From contig NATW01000108.1 of the NCBI GenBank assembly GCA_003094555.1, positions 1 through 57,138 on the forward strand: a stretch of DNA of 57,138 bases, read 5' to 3'. The translations under genes were made by a program, and so were the position numbers. Origin of the DNA: a gamma proteobacterium symbiont of Ctena orbiculata (GTDB taxonomy: Bacteria > Pseudomonadota > Gammaproteobacteria > Chromatiales > Chromatiaceae). Below are positions 36,729 to 44,382 of the stretch, one piece after another. Within the stretch, counting starts at the first letter, position 1; every line of letters starts with the position of its first letter. Under the pieces are notes generated by a model, which did not search any database, was not told where the DNA came from, and saw nothing but the letters and a program-made list of their open reading frames with translations.

Positions 36729-37331
36729 ATGGCTATTCTGAAACTCTACAACTACCCCAGATCAGGTAACTGTTACAAGATACGCTTGTTTCTCTCCATG
36801 CTTGGCCTCGAATATGAGCGCATCGATATCGATCTGATAAAGGGTGAGTCGTTGACTGATGAGTTCAAACAGATCAATCCTCGCGGACAGGTGCCGGTAC
36901 TGATGGATGGTGATCTGATCATCTGGGATTCGATGGCTATATTGATCTATCTGGCCAGGCGATACGCTGCTTCCAGCTGGCTGCCGACCGATCCGCCGGC
37001 AGAGGCCCAGGTTATGCAATGGCTGGCGGTATCGGAGAACGAACTGCTCTACGGTCTAGCACGCGCCCGTGCCACACTGGTGTTGGGCCGACCTTTTGAT
37101 CTGGAAATGTGTCAGCAGGATGGCCGCGCCGGTCTGTCGGTGATGGAACTGCAGCTGTCGCGTGGAGATTGGTTGACGGGTGCTGAAGTCAGCATTGCGG
37201 ATATCGCCTGTTATCCCTATGTGTCATTGGCGGCTGAGGGTGAGGTCTCCGTGCAGCCCTATCCAGCCGTATGCAGTTGGCTTGAGCGGATTGAGGCGTT
37301 GCCGGACTGGTTGCCACTGCTGGCAGATTGA
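36729..37331 (+). CDS. Glutathione S-transferase family protein
   Basis: Cytosolic GST of 200 residues. The thioredoxin-like N-domain has LYNYPRSGNCYKIRLFLS with the Ser/Asn activation region, NPRGQVPVL with the cis-Pro, and WDSMAILIYLA for glutathione binding. The helical C-domain has LTGAEVSIADIACYPYV with the N-capping Asp. ATG 36729 is preferred to TTG 36720. It reads towards soeA, 160 nt away, and away from the kinase-nuclease fusion. The role may be detoxification or glutathione persulfide handling; it is not determined by sequence. Confidence 0.92.
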   Translation: MAILKLYNYPRSGNCYKIRLFLSMLGLEYERIDIDLIKGESLTDEFKQINPRGQVPVLMDGDLIIWDSMAILIYLARRYAASSWLPTDPPAEAQVMQWLAVSENELLYGLARARATLVLGRPFDLEMCQQDGRAGLSVMELQLSRGDWLTGAEVSIADIACYPYVSLAAEGEVSVQPYPAVCSWLERIEALPDWLPLLAD

Positions 37332-37491
37332 AATCCTGCGGCAGGACAGGCATCGATTTCCATTAGCCCAGATAGTCCACCCCCAAAGGATTATGATAGC
37401 CCAGGTCTGGCAGTGTAAATCAGAAAAGTCTAATATAAGAAGATTAGTGAAATCCGTATTTAAGTTGCAGTTTTGCCAGGGCTATTAATTA

Positions 37492-40404
37492 ATGCAGGAT
37501 CCCACCACACACTCCGACAACGACATGGGGCGCGTCGAGGTCAAGGAGACCACGTGCTACATGTGTGCCTGTCGCTGTGGTATACGCGTCACCCTGCGTG
37601 ACGGTGAAGTACGCTATATCGAAGGCAATCCCGACCACCCTTTGAACAAGGGAGTGATCTGCGCCAAGGGCTCCTCAGGGATCATGAAGCAGTATTCACC
37701 GGCCCGCCTGACCAAGCCCCTGTTACGCAAGCCGGGGGCGGAGCGGGGTGCCTCCGATTTCGAGGAAATCTCCTGGGACAAGGCCTTCGAGATCATGCAG
37801 GAGCGCCTGGGCCGCATCCGTGCCGAGGATCCGAAGCGGTTCGCCCTGTTCACCGGCCGCGACCAGATGCAGGCCCTCACCGGCATGTTCGCCAAGCAGT
37901 TCGGCACCCCGAACTACGCCGCCCACGGCGGCTTCTGCTCGGTCAACATGGCGGCCGGGCTGATCTACACTATCGGGGGCTCCTTCTGGGAGTTCGGCGG
38001 CCCAGACTTGGATCGCTCCAAGCTCTTCATCATGATCGGTACCGCGGAGGATCACCACTCCAACCCGATGAAGATCGCGCTGGCCGACTTCAAGCGGCGG
38101 GGCGGGCGTTTTATTTCGATCAACCCGATCCGCACCGGCTACTCGGCGATTGCCGATGAATGGGTGCCGATCAAGCCCGGTACCGACGGCGCCCTGCTGC
38201 TGGCCATCATCCGCGAGCTGATCCATACCGGTCTCTATGACCGGGAGTTCCTGATCAAATACACCAATGCCGCGGAGCTGGTGGTGGATGATCCGCAGCG
38301 GGACGATCATGGCCTCTTCCGCCGTTTTGAGATGCATGTGGAGGAGGGCTGTTTCGATCCGGAGAACAAGCTCTGGTGGGATCGGGATCTGAACCGTGAG
38401 ATCTCCACCCACACCCCGGGCACCGATCCGCGCCTGCTCGGCAGCTTCACCCTGGAGGACGGCACCAAGGTAAAGCCTGCCATGCAACTGCTCAAGGAGC
38501 GGGTCGAGGAGTACACCGTCGAGTGGGCCGAGGACATCACCGGCATCCCCGCCGAGACCATCCGCCGCCTGGCCCACGAGATGGGCGTGGTAGCCCGGGA
38601 CCAGAAGATCGAGCTGCCGATCCAGTGGACCGACAGCTGGGGCAACGAGCACGACAGCGTCACCGGCAACCCGGTCTCCTTCCATGCCATGCGCGGCCTG
38701 GCGGCCCACTCCAACGGTTTTCAGACGATCCGTGCCCTGGGCATCCTGATGACCATTCTGGGTACCATCGACCGGCCCGGCGGCTTTCGCCACAAAGCGC
38801 CTTTCCCGCGTCCGATCCCACCTTGTCCCAAGCCGCCCAAAGGACCCCAAGGGGTCAAGCCCAACACCCCCCTGGACGGCATGCCCTTGGGCTGGCCGGC
38901 CAAGCCGGACGATCTCTTCGTGGACGAGGAGGGCGAGGCGGTGCGCCTCGACAAGGCCTTCTCCTGGGAGTACCCCCTCTCGGTCCATGGTCTGATGCAC
39001 AACGCCATCACCAACGCCTGGCGCGGTGACCCCTACAAGATCGACACCCTGCTGCTGTTCATGGCCAACATGGCCTGGAATTCCTCCATGAACACGAAGA
39101 ATGTGCGCGACATGCTACGGGACAAGGATGAGAACGGGGAGTATAAGATTCCGTTCCTGATTGTCGCCGACGCCTTTCAGTCGGAGACCGTCGCCTTCGC
39201 CGACCTGGTACTGCCGGATACCACCTATCTGGAGCGCCACGACGCCATGTCGATGCTCGACCGGCCGATCTCCGAATTCGACGGCCCTGTCGACTCGGTG
39301 CGTATCCCGGTGGTGGAGCCCCGGGGTGACTGCAAGCCCTTCCAGGAGGTGTTGATCGAGATGGGCAGCCGGCTCGGTCTGCCCGCCTTCGTCAAGGAGG
39401 ACGGTAGCCGCAAGTTCCGCAACTACCCCGATTTCGTCACCAACTACGAGACCTCGCCGGGCTCAGGCATCGGCTTTCTCGCCGGCTGGCGTGGCAAGGG
39501 GGGCGAGAAGTTCCTCAAAGGAGAGCCCAACCCGCGCCAGTGGGAGATGTACAGGGAGAACGGCTGTGTCTACCATCATCAGCTGCCCAAGTCCTATCAG
39601 TACATGCGTAACTGGAACCAGGGATACCTGGAGTGGGCCCGCTACCACGGCATGACCCGTTACGTGGAGCCGATCACCCTGCATCTCTACTCCGAGGTGC
39701 TGCAGCGTTTCCGCCTGGCGGCCCAGGGCAAGCTGCCGGGCAAGCAGCCGCCGCAGCGTCTGCGCAAACGGGTGGCGGAGCATTTCGATCCGCTACCCTT
39801 CTACACCGCGCCGCTGGAGCACAAACTGGTCGATACCCACCAGTACCCGATCAACGCCCTGACCCAGCGGCCCATGGCCATGTATCACTCCTGGGACTCC
39901 CAGAACGCCTGGCTGCGGCAGATCCACACCCACAACTACCTGTTCGTCAATCCCAAGCTGGGGGAGGCCAACGGCTTTGGCGACGGGGACTGGATCTGGG
40001 TAGAGTCGCCCACCAACAAGGTGCGCTGCATGGCCAGATTCTCACAAGCGGTGGAACCGGGCACGGTCTGGACCTGGAACGCCATCGGCAAGGCCGCCGG
40101 TGCCTGGGGCCTGTCGCCCAAGGCCAACGAGTCCCAGAAGGGGTTCCTGCTGAACCACGTGATCTCGGAAGAGCTACCCCCCTGCGAGGCGGGGGACCAC
40201 ATGTCCAACTCCGATCCGGTCACCGGCCAGGCGGCCTGGTTCGATGTGCGGGTGCGTGTCTATCCGGCGGGACCGCAGGAACCGAAGCAGACCTCGCCCC
40301 AGTTCGAGCCCATGAAGCGGCTGCCGGGGCAGGATCAGAAGCGCGGTAAGTGGCAGGCGTTTTTTGCCGGGACCTTTCGGCGCAAGAGCAATATCGAGGG
40401 TTAA
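37492..40404 (+). CDS. soeA: Sulfite-oxidising molybdoenzyme SoeA (catalytic subunit)
   Basis: Molybdopterin guanine dinucleotide oxidoreductase of the complex iron-sulfur family, 970 residues. The proximal [4Fe-4S] ligands are C22, C25, C29 and C57 (CYMCACRCG, then GVICAKG). The N-terminus has no Tat signal, which fits SoeABC, whose catalytic unit faces the cytoplasm and oxidises sulfite to sulfate. Exported relatives such as Psr and Phs carry Tat signals. soeB and soeC follow, each after a palindromic spacer. The coding sequence is markedly GC-rich: a spot count over 38521-38580 gives 44 of 60 G or C, against 33 of 60 in dapA at 20041-20100. Confidence 0.93.
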   Translation: MQDPTTHSDNDMGRVEVKETTCYMCACRCGIRVTLRDGEVRYIEGNPDHPLNKGVICAKGSSGIMKQYSPARLTKPLLRKPGAERGASDFEEISWDKAFEIMQERLGRIRAEDPKRFALFTGRDQMQALTGMFAKQFGTPNYAAHGGFCSVNMAAGLIYTIGGSFWEFGGPDLDRSKLFIMIGTAEDHHSNPMKIALADFKRRGGRFISINPIRTGYSAIADEWVPIKPGTDGALLLAIIRELIHTGLYDREFLIKYTNAAELVVDDPQRDDHGLFRRFEMHVEEGCFDPENKLWWDRDLNREISTHTPGTDPRLLGSFTLEDGTKVKPAMQLLKERVEEYTVEWAEDITGIPAETIRRLAHEMGVVARDQKIELPIQWTDSWGNEHDSVTGNPVSFHAMRGLAAHSNGFQTIRALGILMTILGTIDRPGGFRHKAPFPRPIPPCPKPPKGPQGVKPNTPLDGMPLGWPAKPDDLFVDEEGEAVRLDKAFSWEYPLSVHGLMHNAITNAWRGDPYKIDTLLLFMANMAWNSSMNTKNVRDMLRDKDENGEYKIPFLIVADAFQSETVAFADLVLPDTTYLERHDAMSMLDRPISEFDGPVDSVRIPVVEPRGDCKPFQEVLIEMGSRLGLPAFVKEDGSRKFRNYPDFVTNYETSPGSGIGFLAGWRGKGGEKFLKGEPNPRQWEMYRENGCVYHHQLPKSYQYMRNWNQGYLEWARYHGMTRYVEPITLHLYSEVLQRFRLAAQGKLPGKQPPQRLRKRVAEHFDPLPFYTAPLEHKLVDTHQYPINALTQRPMAMYHSWDSQNAWLRQIHTHNYLFVNPKLGEANGFGDGDWIWVESPTNKVRCMARFSQAVEPGTVWTWNAIGKAAGAWGLSPKANESQKGFLLNHVISEELPPCEAGDHMSNSDPVTGQAAWFDVRVRVYPAGPQEPKQTSPQFEPMKRLPGQDQKRGKWQAFFAGTFRRKSNIEG

Positions 40405-40705
40405 GTAATTATGAATTTTGAGTGTTGAATTTTGAATTGAGGAGCGCGCTTTGCGCGGGTGGTTTGGCCCCCTCTCCCCAATCCCTCTCCCGCGAGGGGA
40501 GAGGGGCTTTCGGAGGCTCCGATCTCGCCAAGTGCTGTCCCTCTCCCGCGAGGGGAAAAGGGCTTTCGGAGGCACCAACCTCTCCAGGCAGATCCCCTCT
40601 CCCCTCGCGGGAGAGGGCCAGGGAGAGGGGGAGATCAAAACCGTGAGCAACGCGAACACCCCAATTCAAAATTAACAATTAAAATTTAAGATTGGATTCA
40701 AACGA
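40405..40705. repeat. Palindromic repeat element between soeA and soeB
   Basis: About 300 nt without a gene. The outer parts are AT-rich and inverted to each other (GAATTTTGAATTG near 40428-40440 and CAATTCAAAATT near 40662-40673). The inside is GC-rich, with three copies of a CCCTCTCCCGCGAGGGG hairpin. Two lie in direct order (40483-40506 and 40539-40562), each followed by GGCTTTCGGAGGC. The third is inverted (40594-40617). The direct copies are about 55 nt apart. Open frames across it on both strands are low-complexity artefacts. The RNA would fold strongly, so it may alter the soeA:soeB expression ratio. Confidence 0.8.
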
Positions 40706-41428
40706 ATGACACAACTAGCGCTAGTAATCGACCTCAACGTCTGCGTCGGCTGCCACGCCTGCGTGACCAGCTGCAAGGAGTGGAATACATCCGGCTGGGC
40801 CGGACCCATGACCGATCTGCGGCCCTATGGCGAGGATCCAACCGGGACCTTCTTCAACCGGGTGCAGACCTACGAGGCTGGGGTCTTCCCCCATACGGAG
40901 ACCTACCACTTTCCCAAGTCGTGCCTGCACTGCGAGGATCCTCCCTGTGTGCCGGTCTGCCCCACCGGGGCCTCATACAAGCGGGAGGACAATGGTGTGG
41001 TGCTGGTGGACTATGACAAGTGTATCGGCTGCAAATACTGCTCCTGGGCCTGCCCCTACGGCGCCCGGGAGATCGATGAGAAACAGCGGGTGATGAAGAA
41101 GTGCACCCTCTGTATCGACCGCATCACCGACATGAGCCTGCCCGACTCCCAGCGCAAGCCCGCCTGCGTGCTGGCCTGCCCCACCAGCGCACGCCTGTTT
41201 GGTGATGTACACGATCCCAACTCAACGGTCTCGGTGGCGATCCGTGAAGAGGGTGGTTATCAACTGCAGCCGGAGTGGGGCACCAAACCAGCCAACCACT
41301 ACCTGCCGCGGCGCAAAACCCGCATCCAGATCCACGAGGATGAACTGGTGCGGGCAGACAATCCGCTGAAGAAGGAGCACTTGCCGACACCGGAAAGCGG
41401 CGAGACGCTGGACGATGTGGCATGGTGA
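40706..41428 (+). CDS. soeB: Sulfite-oxidising enzyme iron-sulfur subunit SoeB
   Basis: Electron-transfer subunit of 240 residues with sixteen ligand cysteines for four [4Fe-4S] clusters. The groups are CVGCHACVTSC (13-23), CLHCEDPPCVPVC, CIGCKYCSWAC, and CTLC with CVLAC. It passes electrons from SoeA to the membrane anchor SoeC. It has no signal peptide. A ribosome site is not obvious after the repeat element. Like soeA it is GC-rich compared with the surrounding genes. The match to DmsB/NrfC-type subunits is clear; the Soe assignment rests on SoeA and on the sulfur-oxidising context. Confidence 0.93.
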   Translation: MTQLALVIDLNVCVGCHACVTSCKEWNTSGWAGPMTDLRPYGEDPTGTFFNRVQTYEAGVFPHTETYHFPKSCLHCEDPPCVPVCPTGASYKREDNGVVLVDYDKCIGCKYCSWACPYGAREIDEKQRVMKKCTLCIDRITDMSLPDSQRKPACVLACPTSARLFGDVHDPNSTVSVAIREEGGYQLQPEWGTKPANHYLPRRKTRIQIHEDELVRADNPLKKEHLPTPESGETLDDVAW

Positions 41429-41432
41429 CTAC

Positions 41433-41604
41433 GAGTTTTGAGTTATGAGTTTTTAGTTTTGAGTTAATACATGCGCGTTGCGCACAGTTGTGTGAATGGT
41501 TGTGGGTAATTAGATGGTGTTGTGGCTTTCAACGAGATGTTTCGATGTGGTTTAGAGCGAAGCGGTACACCAACTCAAAACTCCCAACTAAAAACTCAAA
41601 ACTT
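41433..41604. repeat. Inverted repeats between soeB and soeC, related to 5850-5911
   Basis: The left arm starts at 41433 with GAGTTTTGAGTTATGAG and continues with TTTTTAGTTTTGAGTT. The right arm, 41571-41604, carries AACTCAAAACTC and ACTAAAAACTCAAAACTT, its inverted relative. The left arm matches the minus strand of 5879-5911 with few differences. The centre (41470-41480) has GCGCGTTGCGC, comparable to GCGCGCTTTGCGCG at 40444-40457 in the soeA-soeB spacer. No gene lies inside. Confidence 0.75.
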
Positions 41605-41625
41605 ATTTTTTCGGAGAAAAAATAG

Positions 41626-42603
41626 ATGCATCCGGCTTACTCGGTAATATTTCTAACCACCCTGATCGGTGCCGGTCAGGGCCTCTTCCTGGCCCTTTAC
41701 ACCGGCCAGCTATACTCATTGGCCAATCTGTTGCCGGCGCAAAGCGATAATTTTTATGCCATGGGCAGTCTGATCGCTCTGCTACTGCTTATCGGTGGCC
41801 TGGTCGCCTCGATCTTCCACCTGGGCCGGCCCGAACGTGCCTGGCGGGCAGCCACCCAATGGCGTACCTCCTGGCTTTCGCGGGAGGTAATTGCCCTGCC
41901 CGCCGCCATGGGTCTGACCTTTCTCTACGGTCTGTTCCACTATCTGCACTGGACCGATCCCCTGTTTGTCGTTTCCGATACGCTGCCGGTGGACATCACT
42001 CTGATCATCGGTGCCCTGGGTACGCTGGCGACCTTTGTACTCTTTCTCTGCACGGCGATGATCTATGCCAGCCTGCGCTTTATAAAGGCCTGGCATTCAC
42101 CACTCACCGTGGCCAACTTTCTTTTTCTTGGTATCGCCTCGGGCTTCATGCTGGCTGCTGCACTGTCGGCATACAAAGGTATTGAACTGGTGACCTTTTA
42201 TGGTACCTGGGCGGTGGTGGCGACCCTGCTGGGCGCGGTGAGTCGAGGCTCATCCCTGTATCGGAACAGTCGCTTTAGATGTAAAGTGGCGTTGCAGTCT
42301 GCGGTGGGTGTTCACCATACCCAGCTGCATCAGAAGGCCCAGGGATTCATGGGAGGCTCATTCAATACCCGAGAATTCTTTCATGGAAAATCTGATACCT
42401 TTCTTCTCTCGCTTCGCTATCTGTTTCTGTTGATGGTTTTCGTGTTGCCCATTATATTGATTCTGCTCGCCTATATGCTGGAGTCATCAAGCTTACCCAT
42501 TGCCGCCTTTGGTATTCAATATGCCGGGTTGGTTTTAGAGCGTTACCATTTCTTCACCGAAGCCAGACATCCGCAGAATCTCTACTACCAGAGCATGGCT
42601 TAA
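41626..42603 (+). CDS. soeC: Membrane anchor SoeC (DmsC/NrfD-like)
   Basis: Integral membrane subunit of 325 residues with eight or nine hydrophobic helices. It resembles DmsC: LGRPERAWRAATQWRTSWLSREV near 67-89 is the family's conserved cytoplasmic loop, and the C-terminal YAGLVLERYHFFTEARHPQNLYYQ is also typical. It holds the complex at the inner membrane and passes electrons to quinone. CGGAG about 10 nt before ATG 41626 supports the start. A lipase-like gene follows 25 nt later and may be co-transcribed. Confidence 0.92.
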   Translation: MHPAYSVIFLTTLIGAGQGLFLALYTGQLYSLANLLPAQSDNFYAMGSLIALLLLIGGLVASIFHLGRPERAWRAATQWRTSWLSREVIALPAAMGLTFLYGLFHYLHWTDPLFVVSDTLPVDITLIIGALGTLATFVLFLCTAMIYASLRFIKAWHSPLTVANFLFLGIASGFMLAAALSAYKGIELVTFYGTWAVVATLLGAVSRGSSLYRNSRFRCKVALQSAVGVHHTQLHQKAQGFMGGSFNTREFFHGKSDTFLLSLRYLFLLMVFVLPIILILLAYMLESSSLPIAAFGIQYAGLVLERYHFFTEARHPQNLYYQSMA

Positions 42604-42628
42604 TGGAATATTCCCTAGGGAGGTTGAT

Positions 42629-43426
42629 ATGAAACGATTGATCCTGTCATTGGTTTTAAGTCTGACCAGTCTACAACTCTTTGCTGATGTGGCGGTGTTG
42701 ATACACGGTTATCTGGGTAGTGCACACTCCTGGCAGCACAGTGGTGTGAATGCGGCGCTGGTGGGTCAAGGTTGGCAGCCGGCGGGTATTATCACCCCAA
42801 GGGGATTACTGCCTGCCCCGGTCGACGCGGCGGCGAATAAGTTCTATAGCGTTGAATTGCCTTCCATGGGCCCGGTGGGATTACAGGCTGATGTGCTTCG
42901 AGGCATGCTGGGTCTGGTGTCACAACGACATCCTGGCGAATCAGTGGTCCTGATCGGACACTCCGCAGGGGGTGTGGTGGCGAGGATGGCATTGGTGCAG
43001 GGAGGTATCAATCCTCCAAAGGCATTGATTACCATAGCCTCCCCTCATCTAGGGACGCTGCGAGCTGTTGAGGCACTGGATGAGACTGACGATCCTTTCC
43101 CCATAAGCACCATCAAGGAGTTGTTTAGCGATGGGCTGTATGATGTGGTACGCGACTCATGGGCTGTGCTGCTGGATCTGGTACCTGAACGTCCCGGCAA
43201 TCTGCTGTTTTGGTTGAACCGGCAACCCCATCCCCCAATCCGCTATATCTCGATCGTACGCACCGGGCCGATTGGTATGGGTGATGAACTTGTTCCCGCA
43301 TTCAGTCAGGACATGAATAATATTCACGCCTTAAGCGGGCAATCCGAGATGCGTCTGTACTCTGTCAGTCACGCCTTGCAGCCCTTGGATGGCAGAGTCT
43401 TGGTGGAGCTTTTAGCAGAAATGTAA
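42629..43426 (+). CDS. Exported alpha/beta-hydrolase (lipase-like)
   Basis: Protein of 265 residues with a signal peptide (MKRLILSLVLSLTSLQLFA, cleavage before DVAV). The oxyanion region is LIHGYLGSAHSW, and the nucleophile is the Ser of GHSAGGVVAR (near residue 112). IASPHLGT and the C-terminal SHALQPLDGR supply the likely Asp/His. It is placed in the periplasm or secreted. AGGGAGG lies 8 nt before the ATG. It is close behind soeC, but no link with sulfite oxidation is evident. The substrate is unknown, probably a lipid or ester. Confidence 0.9.
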   Translation: MKRLILSLVLSLTSLQLFADVAVLIHGYLGSAHSWQHSGVNAALVGQGWQPAGIITPRGLLPAPVDAAANKFYSVELPSMGPVGLQADVLRGMLGLVSQRHPGESVVLIGHSAGGVVARMALVQGGINPPKALITIASPHLGTLRAVEALDETDDPFPISTIKELFSDGLYDVVRDSWAVLLDLVPERPGNLLFWLNRQPHPPIRYISIVRTGPIGMGDELVPAFSQDMNNIHALSGQSEMRLYSVSHALQPLDGRVLVELLAEM

Positions 43427-43463
43427 CACTATCGGTTTAACGTTACAGTGGTGTTGCAAACTG

Positions 43464-43862
43464 CTATATGATCTCAATCACGCGTGTGATGAGCTTGCTT
43501 CTGCGTCGGTCATTTGCCCGCCGCTCATCACCCTGATTCCAGTGCTGTGGTTTTATGCGTCTGTCACGGTTTGGAAACCTGCGGAAGTAGCGGTGAGGTT
43601 TGAGGAACAACCCATTCACGGTTTTACCATCCAGGTTTTCGATGATGGTGTTGGCCATTTTAGGCGACTCTACCTGCACGATTCCATGGTACTCCACTAA
43701 ATCTGTATTTAAATCCATGATCTGGATTATTTTTGAGCGTTTGATGGCATTTTTCTTTGTCACCGGTATCAATGACCAACCGGATCGGGTGCCCCTCATT
43801 GTCGCTTTCCAGATCTCCTTGGAAGATACACCCCGTGGGAGGTGTTTAAAAAAGATCCACAT
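43464..43862 (-). CDS. RRM-like small RNA-binding protein with basic tail
   Basis: Protein of 132 residues. The first 90 or so fit a divergent RNA recognition motif: RNP2-like IFFKHLPRGVSSKEIW at the start and RNP1-like EYHGIVQVESPKMANTIIENLDGKTVNG. After that comes an Arg-rich tail (RRFPNRDRRIKPQHW, ERRANDRRRSK). AGGAG 5 nt before the ATG confirms the start. It is transcribed against its neighbours and is followed by the 520-nt AT-rich region on its promoter side. RNA binding is inferred from the fold pattern; no partner is known. Confidence 0.8.
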   Translation of the reverse strand: MWIFFKHLPRGVSSKEIWKATMRGTRSGWSLIPVTKKNAIKRSKIIQIMDLNTDLVEYHGIVQVESPKMANTIIENLDGKTVNGLFLKPHRYFRRFPNRDRRIKPQHWNQGDERRANDRRRSKLITRVIEII

Positions 43863-44382
43863 GTGTTCTCCTTACTTAACCTGCACGTGCTGGTCTCTTC
43901 CGCAATGATCGAAGGATCATCTTGTTCGTCCCGTGAAACTCTGATCCTCCAAAATCCTTGAAGTTATGAAGTCGTTACTTATCAACAGTGGCAGGAGACT
44001 GCGATTCTAGTGCCACACTATTGCAGAGACCATGTATGGTTGTTAATTTTGTTGTTGGCTGTAACAGTATAGCTACAAATTTTGCGTAAGCGTGAGAGTC
44101 ATATTAACGGATTTAGTAGTAAACCACCCCCCCCTGATTGTAAAAAGGTTATAACTTGTTCAATTTATGGTAATTGTCTTAAATATGATAACTACCCAGT
44201 ATTGGGTACTATAGTTGGTATTTTATTTCCTGTTCAGTATGGATGTATCTTATGCTTTACCTTTGTTCTCCATTGATATAGACCCTGTATATCTCCCCAG
44301 TATGGATGTGGTTAAAGTGTAGTATTGATGGTCGTCCAGCACCTGGGGTGGAATAGGGATTGAACTGATTCCGGAATGAGCC
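43863..44382. other. AT-rich intergenic region of 520 nt
   Basis: Region between the minus-strand RRM-like gene and the plus-strand RND gene. One open frame (44082-44276) lacks a ribosome site and coding character. A palindrome TACCCA-GTAT-TGGGTA lies at 44193-44208. The word CAGTATGGATGT occurs twice (near 44236 and 44299). Promoters for both flanking genes are expected here. A small RNA is possible but no terminator was seen. Confidence 0.5.

Noticed and set aside
37723-39000. Long open frame (425 codons) antisense to soeA
   Set aside because: soeA is GC-rich with G/C third positions, which removes stops from the opposite strand. The translated sequence has no family motif and the SoeA reading is unambiguous.
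39633-40349. Open frame of 238 codons in another frame within soeA
   Set aside because: Same GC-rich shadow effect; low-complexity Gly/Pro/Ala product inside a certain gene.
40174-40689. Several open frames on both strands in the soeA-soeB spacer
   Set aside because: They read through the repeated CCCTCTCCC hairpins and give repetitive peptides; no ribosome site or conservation is expected.
44082-44276. 64-codon frame in the AT-rich region before the RND gene
   Set aside because: No ribosome site, unusual composition and no coding character.
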